Assembly: GCA_021397835.1 (NCBI GenBank)
Contig: JAJFZO010000747.1
Location: forward strand, 4,404,501-4,468,500
Reading direction: 5' to 3'
From: Moringa oleifera
Taxonomy: Eukaryota; Streptophyta; Magnoliopsida; Brassicales; Moringaceae
DNA: 64,000 nt
The notes under the pieces are model-generated. The model was not told where the DNA came from. It made no database searches and saw nothing but the letters and a program-made list of their open reading frames with translations. Position numbers and translations under genes: made by a program. How positions within the stretch are numbered: position 1 is the stretch's first letter; every line of letters starts with the position of its first letter. Shown here in pieces: positions 1 through 13,070 of the stretch.

Positions 1-1239
1 CAAATTTCACGTGCCTTCATAATTTTTTTAATGTTTTAACAATCTCTCTTTTTTTAAAAAAAAAAACTTTTTATAGCTCATTTAAATTAAATTAAATTAT
101 ATTTCTATATTATTCCATCACAATTTTACACTCATTACTGATATACCAACAATACGGAATAAAATTTAAATATATTTTTCTTTTAGTATTATAATTTTTT
201 GGGTATATTTTTAATGAATACCTTGTAAAGTTTACTATTTTTTTGAATAATTTTAAATATTAATATTTGATACCCATAAAATTTTTTAACGTGTTTAAAT
301 TTTAAAAAGCATATGATATTTCAATTATTATAGTCTCATATTAAGTAAAAATTCACCAATTAAATATAATATAAATTTAGACATAATTTCACTTTCATGA
401 AATGTTTTTAGGGTATGTCTTTTAATTTAATAAAATTATGAAATTATAATTAAAATGGACAATATCTCATAAAATCTCAATAAAATTCTTATAACAACTT
501 TAAATATTAATAATAAATAATGTTTATACTGTTTTGTATGTTTATTCCAAAAAAAAAATTATTGTATATATTATGGGTTAACATGTTATTGTATTAATTT
601 CAAATTATGTGTAAATATTAATTATTTCAAAATGTTTTTATTCTTAAATCGTTCCATACAAAACCTCAATAAATGTATAAAAGATCAATGCTTATATAAT
701 AATTAATTAAATAACTTTTGAACAATATGAAGTTTATTTCAGGATATTTTTTTTAACAAGATAAATATATAAAAAATCAAAATTTAAGTATTAATTAATA
801 AAATAAATTTTGAATAACATAAAATTATATTAATATTGTAATATTATATAGATTAAAAATGTAATTATTTGTGGCGGCAAGAAAAAATAAAAGTCTTTAA
901 TTACTTGCTTAAAGATCAAACATTTTCATGTTGCTATAAAGAATCTTTACTTGTTAGTCAAACTAGGTGGCAACGAGTTATCGTGTGAAGGCACTTGTCA
1001 TAATATTATCTAATGCTCTTTCATAGAGATTTAGTGCATAATTTAATCTTAATATAAACGAAGAATCAATATCAGACATCTAAGGAGCAACAAGATCTTT
1101 AGATTATATATCACCGGACGATACCATTATCACTTTCTTTGGCACTTCTCGGATTCGAATCTTGTACAAATGCCCTAAGATCTTTATAACTAAATCATCA
1201 CTTGATAGAGTTAAGATTTCCTATCATGATCATGAAAAA
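1..1239. other. AT-rich non-coding stretch
   Basis: This stretch is extremely AT-rich, with no open frame or RNA gene that I recognise. It lies directly left of the first clear landmark of the tandem array and may be the eroded end of a further unit, but I could not align it confidently to the other copies. Confidence 0.5.
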
Positions 1240-1576
1240 TACATAAGATCGGTACAAGTTTTATTGTTGTTGCGTTTTAAATTTCGATAGAGACATATAC
1301 CTAAAAATCAAAATTATTTGTTTTCATTATTATTAATATAATATATAGTGTATTAGCTTAACCAAATATATAGTTCTACTGAAAGTGTGAGAATGGTATA
1401 TATTTTTGAATTTGGTTGTACCGAGAGAGAAACTTAGATATTGGGTATGGAGCCTTGTCACTAATGAAGGCATCTTCATTGCCGGCTTGCCACCATAATC
1501 ACTTATATAAATCTTACATTATAATAAATAGATAATTAATAAGCATATGGTGTAGGGGACCAAATATAATTAATTT

Positions 1577-1955
1577 GTTCATTAAAAATTTTGTGCCTAA
1601 ATTATTAATTATTTCATAGTTTCATAATTGTAAATAAAAATTTAAAATAACTGTGAATTATGTTTAATTTTATTTATAATTTTAAATATGTGAATAAATT
1701 TTAATGAATTGTAAATTATTTTTTTATTTATGTACAATTCAAAATCTATGAACTATTTCAGCCCCTGATCATCAAGAATTTTGTACTCAAAATTATAAAT
1801 CATTTTATGGTTTTATAACTGTGAACAAAAATTTAAAATAACTGTGAATTATATCTAATTTTATTTACAGTTTTATAACTAGAAATAACAATTTTAATGA
1901 ATTGTAAATTATTTTTTCATTTATTTATAGCTCAAAAACTCTGAACTATTATATA
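1577..1955. repeat. Local duplication with a period of about 190 bp
   Basis: Two adjacent diverged copies are visible, starting at about 1577 and about 1768. Both run from 'attttgt' through 'aaaatttaaaataactgtga' and 'tttaatgaattgtaaatta'. The second and third array units carry only one copy of this segment, so the duplication is private to unit 1. Confidence 0.65.
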
Positions 1956-4369
1956 TATATTTTTTGTTTACATTGATATACACAATTTTAGAACAATAAA
2001 TAAATACTAATTTTGTTATAGTACTTAGGGATGAATCCCCATAGAATTTTCTTGGCCACCATTCATACGGTGTTACTAATATTCCCCGTAAATAATTCTC
2101 CATTTCTGATCACATATTAAAATAATGGATTTCACCAGAAATTTTGAGCTAGTAAAACAATATTGTCTCTTGTATTTTTTAACAAAGTATTTTGTTTTTC
2201 AATTTTCATTACACAAAACAACTTGTTTGTTTTTTTAACAAAATATTTTATTTTTTATTTGACACTACCATAAAATTAATTAAATTTTTTTGTGCATTTA
2301 ATAAACTTAAATAATATAGTATAATTATGTCAAATTTAAATTATAAAAATAATGGAGTTTTATTTTAAATTTAAACGTAAATACAACATGTTTTGAAGTG
2401 TTTTTATGATGAATTTTATAGAAGCTCCAAAATTCATTTATATTAATGGATAAAGTTATTCTCAAACCATTTAAAATCTAAAAACTAATCAAAAATGGAA
2501 AATGTGTCCCGAATTCGATTGCTTTGCCTTATATATATATTAGGTATGTCACATGGACACATAAAAATTAATAGGATGCATTATTCTCATATGACAAATT
2601 TGGTGTACCCTAAAATATCTTCTCTTCAAGTAAGAACTTCCTAAGGGCCATATAACAATATTTACGTCGGACTATTCTTTTGCTCAACCCTATAAAAGTT
2701 TAATTGCATCAAGACACATTCGTGATGTATATACTTTACTTTATTTTAATTTATAACTCATCTTTTACGTGCATATATAGGTATCCTATATTAATATAAG
2801 AATCTAGCATATAGTAAATAACAATAAATTAATTATCATATCGATGCACATGTTACATATAAATTGATTTACTATTATATCACATGCCTCAAGATCTATT
2901 AAAGTGCCACTCTATCACATGAGCCACACACTTGAGCACTAAAGAATGAGCTTAACCCACTTAATTAGGAACTAATTAATTAATTAGTCTTAATTTCTCT
3001 CAACTCGGTTTAGCCTGCTGAAATCCTGACAAACTTGATAAATATAATATGCAAGCACGCATGTGTTTGGATGCAAAGAAAATTAGTTAATTGGATTTGA
3101 TGCTGCAAGAAAAGCATGATTTGGATTATCAAAATTAAGTTAAATTAGAATTGAAAACATGTGATTTTTCTATTTTTGATTAGAATAAGTGATTAAATTT
3201 TATTGATAAGCCAAATTATTTATTTTAAGAGAAGGATATTTTGATGTTAATTAAAATATTTAAAAAAAATTCAGTATGGATTAATTCTTTGAAGTAGAAT
3301 TAGAAGGAAAACATAATAATCTTACAATCCATATATTTTTTTCTTTTCTAAGAAAATGGATCTACCCACTCTTTAAAAGAAATAAAATAAATATAATGAT
3401 CTATTTTAAAATTTACTTTTAAAATTTTTATGGAAAATATTTTTTTCCAATAAATCAAGATGGAAATTAATAGGTAAGGAGATGACTATGTTTGGTTTGC
3501 TATATCTTCATATTGTTTTTTTAAGAAATCTCAAAAATCTATATTAAAAAAATTAAATAGTGTAGTAAATAGGTTATTTATGTGTGATTTTTGAGACATA
3601 AATTATATTTTAGATTATCGAATAAAGGAAAAATTTTATGTTTGATTAACTAATAATTTTTTAGAATTCATCTAGCTTTTAGTTTTAGTTATTAACTAAT
3701 ATATCTAAGTTATTCAAATGCATTTATAAAATAATTTATATTATTTTTGTGGTTTTTGTTTGTTATATTATCCTAACTTTATTTTTTATATTTTAAATTT
3801 CAAAATTCGCTTAATAATATTATTTGATACCAATTGTGATAACTAAAACCTTAAAAAAATAAATTTCAAAAACAAAAGATAAAAATCTCTTGAGCTTTTA
3901 TTTACTATATAAATGAATAGAGAGTGATGATCTAGCAATGCTTCTCAAAGACTCTATTGTTGTGTCTCCATTTAATAATTTCTCTATGAAAATTTTCTTG
4001 AAAACAAATTCTTCACCAACTTTTTAACCTACCAAATAAATGAAAAAAAGTATTTTGCCTCATCCAAAAGAAAAAAAAGAGAAAAAATTAGTAAATCTTT
4101 TAAAACATTAAATTAGGCAAAGTCTAGACTAAGAGAAACCACATAGGTCCTTCCCTAAAGTTTTATTATTTATTTATTTGGTACTTTGTGGAAAAATGTC
4201 CTAATCCTTAATGTAGGGTGGGGGTTTAATTATTGAGTTTGAAGTCTTAGAAAGTCTTCCCATGAAGTCAACTTCTTCATGGGATTTGTTTGGTTGGCCT
4301 TTTAATTTGTATTTTAACACTTCTTTTTAAACTACAATCTCCTTATTGAAACAAACAAGTCATACTGAT

Positions 4370-4990
4370 TAAGATGAACTTAGCCTACATAACGAGGAAC
4401 TAATTAATTAATGTTTCTTTCAACACAATTTATCTTGTTAAAATTGATAAATATAATGTTAAAAAAATATAATTCTTGTGTTCCTTATTAGAATAAATGA
4501 TTTTAAAGTTTATTAATAAATTTAAATTAATGTTTATTTTAAGATAAACATCTTATTATATAAATTAAATATTGAAAACCAATTGCGTATGAAATCTCTT
4601 GAGTGAATTCAGGAAGTAAATGAATCTTGCAAATATGCATTATTTCTTGCAAGACAATGGATCTCATCGTTGAGTACTATATAGGAAAAAATTTATAGAT
4701 AAAATTTATTGAATTTTTTATAAGATTAAATTAATTGCAAATAGAGGTAAACTCAAGACTATGAGAAACCACATAGACCCTTCTCTAAAGTCTTCTTTTA
4801 TTTATTTTTGATATTTTATTTAATTGAGTTTGAATCTTAATTATTAAAAAGTTTTTATATAAAGTCAACTTGTTAATAGGATTTGTTTGGCTGGCCTTTT
4901 AATTTATTTTTTTTAGCACTATTGTTTTACTACAATCTCCTCATGGAAACAAACAAGTCCTACTGATTTTTCTAAAACCATAAAAAAACA
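4370..4990. repeat. Extra partial copy inside array unit 1
   Basis: The block containing 'gagaaaccacatag' and 'acaatctcct' occurs twice in unit 1 (about 4130/4331 and about 4757/4932, roughly 600 bp apart) but only once in units 2 (10757/10957) and 3 (15412/15611). Between the two copies lies a shortened version of the 'gaggaactaattaattaat' block. This is what unequal recombination between offset units would leave. Confidence 0.55.
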
Positions 4991-6224
4991 ATCTTTTATT
5001 CCTTAATTTATCACCTCATGAATTTGTCAATCTCTCTTGAAAGGATATATTATTTTCCTTTAGTTGTTAATATAACCATTAAAAGTGCATAGTTTATAAT
5101 TAAGCTAAAATTAAAAATTAAATTCTTCGGACAATACTAATTATCAAACAATTTTGTTAACTGACTTTGTTGGTTTCTAATTTGCACCTTTATTTTAATA
5201 GTTTGCTATAATGACGTCATTTAAAAAATCTCGGATCAATATTGTTAAAAATCTGAATTTTACAAGGAGATGTAATTTTTTTTCCTTTTAATACCATTAT
5301 ATCTTCTTGATTTTTTTTTATTTTTATGGATATTTGATTAAACCCAACAAAATTACACCCACTAAACAACATTTGCTAGCTTGCTTAATGGATTAATTTT
5401 GTTATTTCACGCGCAATTGGTATTTTATTAAAGCACATGCGAATAGTATGATAAATTGAAAGATAAAAATCATCAAGAAATTATTTTAGCATTGAAATCG
5501 ACCTTAGATAGTGACGTTATCAAATAGACGGATAGTTTATGTAATAGATAATTAAATAAGCATACGCCATAAGGGATCAATATAATTTTAATTCGGCTAT
5601 CAAAAATTTTATACCCAAGTCACTAACCATATATATGCTCTTTGGGATGAATCTCTACCAAACTTTTTTTGGCCTCATGTGTTGTTAATGTTTCTATAAG
5701 AACAAGTCTCTCATTTTCATTCGCATTTTGAAATGGATGCTCTAACGAATTTAAATATCTTGTTTCTTTTGTGTTTTTTTAACAAAATATCTTGTTATTT
5801 TGCTTTTGTTGGATAAAATATCTTGTTTGTTTTTGTTTTTATTCGACAATATGTATTATTTATTTTTATTTTTGTTTGATACTACCCATCAAATTAAGAA
5901 TTTTTTAATGTATTTAATTTATGAATTTAGATTATATGATACTATTATGTAAAATTTGTATTATGAAAGTAGTGTTGACTTTTATTTTAAAATTTGTAAG
6001 TAAATACTATTTACTCGAAAGTGTTTTTACAATGAATCTTATTTTATTTTTACATTAATTCAATTATATTAATATTATATATATTAACTATAAGTTATAT
6101 ATTTTCAAACCATCTAAAATTTAAAAAGTAATCAAATAATCATATGAAACAAGAATACACATAGCCGAATTTAATATTTAAATATAGTATAAATAATATT
6201 TAAAATTTTAAAAAATATTTTGTT

Positions 6225-6460
6225 TCTTAATTTTTACTTTATACTTCGAAACGTTTTCAAATAAACTCTAACGGATAAGAAATAGTCAAATTGGATTTTA
6301 TTAAATAATTTAACAATAAAATAAAGTGTATAATTTATTTGAATCATTTTTAAGCATTTTACAAGTAAAAACATAATCAATTATTTTTATCGTAATTCAA
6401 GTCAGAATATCAATTTAACTATTTTGAAGATATTTTAAAATTTAAGGTAAAAAATAAAAG
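6225..6460. mobile_element. Partial MITE copy (long-TIR family)
   Basis: The segment around 'aatttatttgaatcattttt' and the following 'attatttttatcg' resembles the right part of the complete MITE at 12301-12792. Only a fragment is recognisable, and AT-richness makes the boundaries approximate. Confidence 0.35.
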
Positions 6461-9088
6461 AGGGAGAGTATTTTTTAAAATTCTAAATGATATTTACTTT
6501 TGAATATACTAATAATTAAATAATAAACAATAAAACAACAAATATCAAAATAAAAAAATATGCAAAAAAAAATTTAAGAATATAAAAGTCAAATGGATGC
6601 ATTATTTTCATGCAACTAACTTACACATATAAAATTAGAAAATCTTCCTAATTTTATTTTAACTTAAACACATAAAATTGGAAAATCTTCCTAATTTTAT
6701 TTTTTATGCCAAAAAAGGTTTACCACTTTTTAAAAAAAAATATTTGAAGAGAACCACCATAATTGATCTAGTAGACTTAAAGTGATTAATTAATTATCAA
6801 TTTCGAGTGCCTTAAATATCTTCTCTTCTAAAAATAATTCCTACAAGTCACATAATAATATTTATACCGGATTATTCATTCGCTCTACTCTGTAAAAATT
6901 TAATGGCATCATGAGACATAAAATGGGGCATATCCCTTAGTTTATTTTAATGTATAATTTCACCAATATGTGCATTGTTATGACATATATCTACTATATA
7001 AATAACATTAAGGACATAGTAAACAATAATAAATTGCCATATTGATGCACATGTTAAATGTCTATTGACTTAACATCATGTAGCACATGCCTCAAGATCT
7101 ATTAAAACTACCACTCTATGACCTCCATAACCCGTCATGATGTCCTTAATCCGTCTTCTCTTAGTCACATGAGCGACACAATTTGATACCTAAAGATGAA
7201 CGTAACTCACTTAATTAAAACTAATTAATTTGTCTTTATCTTGACTCGATTTATTTTATAAAATTCCTTCCTACATTGATAAATATAATATGCAAGCATG
7301 TATTTAGATACCAAAAAAAAATTAATTAATTGATTTTGATGCTTCAAAAAGTGTGATTCAGTTTATATTAAGTTAGAGTAGAATCAAAGCGTATGATTTT
7401 GTATTCTTGATTAAAATAAGTGATTCAAGTTTGTTAATAAGCCAAGATGCTTATTTTATTAAAAAAGCATCTTTTGATGTTAAAAAAATATTAAAAACAA
7501 ATGGGGTATGAATTCTTTTGAATAGATCTAGGAAAAAAAATTATATAAATATATTGCAATCTGCATATTTTTGACAAGAAAATTAATTCATTAATTTTTT
7601 AAAATCAAGAAAATAAATATCAGAATATAGTTAAATATTTATTTTAAAATTTTTATGGCAAATAGTTTTTACCAACAAATTAATATGAAAATTAATACAA
7701 AGATTTTAACTGAAATACTAAAGTAATATTTCATTCACAATATCTAAACTTTATTTGTTTTCCTAAAATTCTCAATTACATGTGATTTTCAATGGATAAT
7801 TCATATTTTAGATTAAATAAATAAAAAATTTATTTTTGATTAATTAATAAAATTCTTAAAATTAATTAATAAAATTCTTAAAATTCATGTAACTTTTACT
7901 TTTATATTTTTAAATAATATCTAAGTTATTCAAGCACATACTTAATATTATTTCAAAAAACACATAAGATTGATACAAATTTTGTTGTTATTGCGTTTTA
8001 AATTCTAATAAAGACGTATACCTAAAGTCAATACAGTTTTGATTTATTCCTATTATCGCTATATGTGAATTGTTAGATTAATAACGAATTCTATGTTCCT
8101 ACTTAAAAAGTATGAGAATGATACGATTTATTGAAATCTATTGTACAAAATAGAAAAACCTAAATAGTGGGTGTGAAACTTTGTCACCAATGAGGGCATA
8201 TTCATTAATTGTTTGCTTAAGAGCATAATCACTTTTTATATAAATTTTGCATTAATATAAGTAGATAAATAAAGATGTGGTTTAGGGCACCAAATATACT
8301 TAATTTGGTCACCAGAAATTTTGTACTAAGTCACTAAACATTGTCCGAAGATCTTTAGGATGAATCTTTACCAAATTGTTTGGCCTATTTATTGCTAATG
8401 TTCCTTGCAAACAATTCTCTTTTTCCTTTTTCCTTTTTTTCTTTACTTGTATTTTAAAATGGATATCTTAATGAATTCGAGTTAGTAAAAATGTTTTATT
8501 TTTAAGTACTTTACAACCAATATCTTTTTTTTGTTTTTATTTGATTGGGTATTTTACTTATTTTGTTTTTTGTTCGATAAAAGATCTTTTTTTATTTATT
8601 TTTGTGTGACACCACATCAAATTAATTGAAAATTTTTTTATGTATCTAATGTATGAATTTTGATAACATTATATGATTATGTCAAATTTGTATTATAAAA
8701 ATAGTGTTGACTTTAATTACTTTAAATTTATATTTAAGTGCAATGTATTTTGACTTATTTTATAATAAATTTTATTAAATTTTAAAATTTTATTTATATT
8801 AATAACTATATATTAATCCATTGAGTTATTCTCATTCTATTTAAAATTTAAAATTAATAAAAATATGGAATAAGAATACACATTGCTAATTTCTTTTTTA
8901 AATAAATTGACAGTTAAACATAAATGATAAAACAAGAAAAGAGTGAAAACTAAAGGTATAGAAAAAAAAAAATTAGGTACCTCATATAAACACACAAAAT
9001 TTAATGGAACGCGCTACTCTTAGATAACTAATTTAATCATAAAAAACTATCTTCTTAAATTTTATTTTTTATGAAAAAAATTTGCTAA

Positions 9089-9108
9089 TTATATATATAT
9101 ATATATAT
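9089..9108. repeat. (AT)n microsatellite
   Basis: About ten AT dinucleotide repeats, followed by two imperfect 'ggatat' steps. It lies inside array unit 2 and is absent at the equivalent site of units 1 and 3. Confidence 0.85.
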
Positions 9109-9268
9109 GGATATATGGATATACACACTTGAAGAGAGTCATTATGTTTGATTTAACGTACATGAGATGATTAATTAATTAAAAATTTAGTGTACCCTAT
9201 AATCTATTCTTTCCTAATAATAACTTCCAAGATTAGTATCACAATATTTTTGTCAGACCATTCTTTTG

Positions 9269-9293
9269 CCCCCCCCCCCCCCCCCAAAAAAAA
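9269..9293. repeat. Poly-C / poly-A junction (C17-A8)
   Basis: Seventeen consecutive C followed directly by eight A. On the minus strand it is a G17 run, so it could form a G-quadruplex. It sits where other array copies read 'ttcttttgctcaaccc' or similar, suggesting expansion from a short C run in this unit. Confidence 0.9.
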
Positions 9294-9615
9294 TAAAATT
9301 TATATTTTAATTTATAAATTAACTTATACTGTCATAGATATGACATAAGTTGGCTATACAAACAATATTATGGATATTAGTAAACGATAATAAATCATCA
9401 TATTAATACACGTTCAAGATGAATTGATTTGATATTAATTAGAGCATATGCATCAAGATGTATTAAACTACCACTCTATCACATGGACCGCACTCTTGGA
9501 TACTTAAGGATGAAGTTAACCCACTTAATTAATTTAGATGTACTTAACCTACTTAATTAGGAAATAATTAGTCTTTCTTTCAAAATAATTTAGCTTATTA
9601 AAATCCTTGAAACTG

Positions 9616-9700
9616 GATAATAATAATAATAATAATTTAGCTTATTATATATACACAAGAATGTCTTTGCATGCAATAATAATAATAATAATAATAATTT
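9616..9700. repeat. Paired (AAT)n microsatellites
   Basis: Two AAT trinucleotide runs, at about 9616-9636 and about 9675-9700, are separated by roughly 40 bp of non-repetitive sequence. Confidence 0.85.
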
Positions 9701-11490
9701 GATGCTTCAAAAAATGTGATTTGGTTTATATTATTAAGTTAGATAAGAATAGAAAACATATAATTCTTGCGTTTCTTATTAGAATATGTAATTTTCAAGT
9801 TTTTTAATGAGGTAAAATGTTTATTTTAAAATAAGTTTTTTTTAATACTAAATAAATATTGAAAATAAATTGTTTCTCCATTCTCTTTAGTAGATTTACG
9901 AGGAAAAAAAAATCTTGCAATGTGCATATTTCTTGCTAGAAAATAGATCTCATCAACTCTTTAAAAAGAAAGAAAATAATATCATAATCTACTTAAAGAT
10001 TTATTTAAGAATTTTATGGAAAACAATATTTACCAATAACTTAAGATAGAAATAAATGTAGAGATCCAATTGATATATTAAGATAATATTTCTTCAGCGT
10101 ATCTAAATGTTTTTTTTTTAATTCTCAAAATTTTATAGAGATAAATAAGTTATTTACGTGTGATTTTCAACATCTAAATCATATTATTTTAGACTATCAA
10201 ATAAATAAAAATTTTATGTTTGATTAATTGATAATTTTTTAAAATTCAGTAAATTTTGCTTTTGTATTTTAATAGTATTTCAATTATTCAAATACATCTA
10301 TAATATCATTAATGTATTTTTTGTATTTTTCTTTGGTTATATTATTTTAGCTTAATTTTTCATAATATAATTTTTGAGAATCTTTTACATATCACTTAAT
10401 AATTAATATTATTTGATATCCAATTATAATAACTAATTTTTTAAAAAATAATAATTATGAGTTTTACATTTAAAGAGCATAAAATAAAAATCTTTAACTT
10501 TTATTATTGTTAGATACAATACAAGTGAGGAGAAAATGCAATGATAAACACAATACTTTTCTAAGTCTTTACTAATGTTTATCCCTATTTAAGAATTTTT
10601 CAATGAATCATTTTAAAATAAAATCTTCACCCACCTTTTTACCCACCAAAAAAAAAAATTACCAACTTTTTTCACATACCCAAAACAGGAAAAAAGTAAT
10701 ATATAAATGAAATTTTTTTAAAATTATATTAATTGAAATAAAGACGAACTCAAGACAATGAGAAAACAGCATAGACCTTTCTGTAAAATTTTATTTTTTA
10801 TTTATCTTATTTTTCTTTTTGACATTTTAATTTTTCTTTTTGACATTTTGTTTACTTGAGTTTGAAGCCTTAAAACATCTTCCTACAAAGTCAACTTATT
10901 GTATGTGGGATTTTTTGGTTGGCCTTTTAGTATATTTTTTTAGCATTCTTTGTTTTACTACAATCTCCTCATTAAAACAAACAAGTCCAAATGATTTTTT
11001 TTTCCAAAACAATTAAAAAAATTTATTCCTTAATTTAACACTTCATGACTTTGTGTAATTAATCTCTTCTGAAAGGATAATTTCCCCTAATTTGTTTATG
11101 TAATCACTAAAAATTTTTTTCCTTTGCAATATTGTATAATTTATAATTAAGCTAAAATTAAATCTTAAATTCTTGGGACATTATTAATCATCAAAGAATT
11201 TTGTTAACTAAGTCTATTGGTTTCTAATTTGCAACTTTATTTTATTAGTTTGCTACTGCAATGGTATCATTTAAAAATTAATCTCCAATCTATGTTGTTA
11301 AAAATCTGAATTTTATAAGGAGATATAATTTTATTATTCCACAAACTATTTGTTTCCGTAAAATATTTTGAGTGATAATATTATGTCTTATCGATTTTTG
11401 TTTTTTTAGGGATGTTTGATCAAACCCAATAAAATTATATCTATTAAGCAACATTTACTAGCTTGCTTAATCGCTTAATCTCATTGTGTC

Positions 11491-11673
11491 ATGCCTAATT
11501 GTTATTTTAGCAAAGAACACGTGAATGGGATGATCAAATTGAAAGATAATCACCAAGAAATGATTGTAGCATTGAAATCAACCTTAGACAGTGACCAAGA
11601 AATTATTGTAGCATGCAAATTGAACATAGATTGTGATGTTATCAATTGGACGGATAGTTTATATAATAGATAA
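11491..11673 (+). pseudogene. Short ORF in array unit 2 with 42-bp internal duplication
   Basis: This is a 60-codon frame starting MPNCYFSKEHVNG and ending TDSLYNR before a stop. I do not recognise the protein. The equivalent segment in unit 1 (about 5430-5550) encodes a related string ending TDSLCNR before the same stop, but has a stop in place of the tryptophan of NWTDSL. A third copy at about 15960-16100 is more decayed. A 42-bp (14-codon) segment is tandemly duplicated here, 11553-11594 and 11595-11636, keeping the frame. It may be a relic of a coding exon or simply chance-open repeat DNA; expression is not supported. Confidence 0.3.
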
Positions 11674-12300
11674 ATAAATATATGCTTTTAGGGACCAAAT
11701 ATGATTTTCGGATGAATCTCTACCAAACTTTTTTTTGTCCCATGTGTTGTTAATATTCTATGCAAACAATTCTTTCATTTTCATTCACATTTTAAATTGG
11801 ATACTATAACAAATTCAAATGAGTAAAAGTATCCTTTTTAAAAAATATATATGTCTTGTTATTTTATTTTTATTTGAAAAATATCTTATTTGTTTTTATT
11901 TTTATTTGACAATCTATGTTGTCAAGCTACCCATCAAATTATACATAATTACTATCCGTTTGGAGAACTTTTACAATGAATTTTTATCATAATTTTAAAT
12001 TTGACTTGCATTAACATTTGTATATTAATTGATAAATTATTTTCAAAGTATTTAAAATTTAAAAAGTAATAAATAACCATAAAACAAGAATATACATTAC
12101 CCAAGTTTGATATTTAAATGTATTGACAGTTAAAATTCATAGATAATTACATAAAAAAGATTGAAAACAAACAATATGACAAAAAATTTAGATACACAAA
12201 ATTCAAAAGGATGTGTTGTTTTCATATAGCTAAATTAAACATATAAAATTAAAAGAAAAATTCTTAATTTTATTTTAGATAAAAATTTCATAAAACCCTT

Positions 12301-12792
12301 ATATTTATCTTATATTATCAATCAAACTTTTATGTTTAAAAAATGATAAATTAAAACCTGATCGATCAATTTAAACTAAATTGAATTTTGTCAAAAATTT
12401 AAAATTTTAGATATTCAAATCAAAGATCTTATACAATAAATTTTGTCTTAAAATTTCTCACAAATGTAAAAAAAAAATTCAAGCTACCTTTACAAAAAAT
12501 TTTAGAATTTTTTAAGTATTGAAAATATATTTTTTTAAAATTTAAACTGTTAAATTTTTAAAAAAATTATAAAAAATAGATTTTACATAAAAAATTATTC
12601 AAATTGGAGGGCAAACCTAAAATGGAGTGAAGAATTTATTTGAATCATTGCTAAGGCATTTCAACAACTAAAATATTTTTAATTTTTTATAACTATTTGC
12701 GTAAAAATTTAATTTAGATCAAATTAATAAATTAAACTTCGATTTATCACTTTCTAAATATAAAAATTTGATTGATAATACGAAATAAATAT
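12301..12792. mobile_element. MITE with long terminal inverted repeats (complete copy)
   Basis: The left end reads 'atatttatcttatattatca' followed by 'atcaaacttttatg'. The reverse complement of the right end reads 'atatttatttcgtattatca' followed by 'atcaaatttttat'. The inverted similarity continues inward for roughly 80-100 bp through 'gataaat' blocks. The interior is AT-rich with no ORF. Length is about 490 bp. Related copies are at about 30515-30995, 44970-45459 and 61465-61975, with a fragment at about 6.3 kb. It is a non-autonomous DNA transposon; the superfamily is not determined. Confidence 0.65.
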
Positions 12793-13070
12793 TAATATTT
12801 TATATAATTTTTATTTTTTTATTTTTATATGAAAAAGTTTATTAACATTTTTTAAAAAATATTTAAAGATAACCATCATACTTGACTTAGTGTATATGAG
12901 ATAATTAATTAATTACCAATTTTATGTACCCTCTCCTAATAATAACTTCTTGAGAGCCATGTAATAATATTTATACCAGATTATCATGCCTAATTCATAT
13001 AACTTTTATTTTTATTTTTTAATAACTCTCAGTTTTTCAATATGTTTATGATATTATTTTTAAAATACAT

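Larger units (their letters stand above)
1240..7963. repeat. Tandem array unit 1 (about 6.7 kb)
   Basis: This is the first full unit of a diverged tandem array. Landmarks in order: 'acataagatcggtacaagtt' at about 1240; a block ending 'taatcacttatataa' at about 1496; 'gatgaatccccatag' at about 2030; 'acatgcctcaagatctatta' at about 2883; 'agagaaaccacatagg' at about 4130; 'actacaatctccttattga' at about 4331; 'attgaaagataaaaatcatc' at about 5455; a second 'gatgaatctctaccaaac' at about 5647; and a second 'acatgcctcaagatctatta' at about 7083. The same landmarks recur in the same order in the two following units. No intact gene is visible. The unit may derive from an old transposon or duplicated intergenic DNA; sequence alone does not decide this. 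Confidence 0.75.
7964..13070. repeat. Tandem array unit 2 (about 5.1 kb, with internal deletion)
   Basis: The unit starts with 'acataagattgatacaaatt' and repeats the landmark order of unit 1: 'gatgaatctttaccaaatt' at about 8367, 'catcaagatgtattaaac' at about 9450, 'gagaaaacagcatagac' at about 10760, 'ctacaatctcctcattaa' at about 10957, 'attgaaagataatcaccaag' at about 11539 and 'gatgaatctctaccaaac' at about 11716. The second 'caagatctatta' block expected after that is missing: sequence jumps at about 12990 from 'agagccatgtaataat' to the segment preceding the next unit, so part of the unit is deleted. A complete MITE (12301-12792) sits inside it. Confidence 0.75.

Noticed and set aside
4259..4283. 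Perfect hairpin CCCATGAAG / CTTCATGGG with a 7-nt loop
   Set aside because: The equivalent sites in the other array copies (about 4860, 10890, 15545) do not keep the stem, so it is probably chance.
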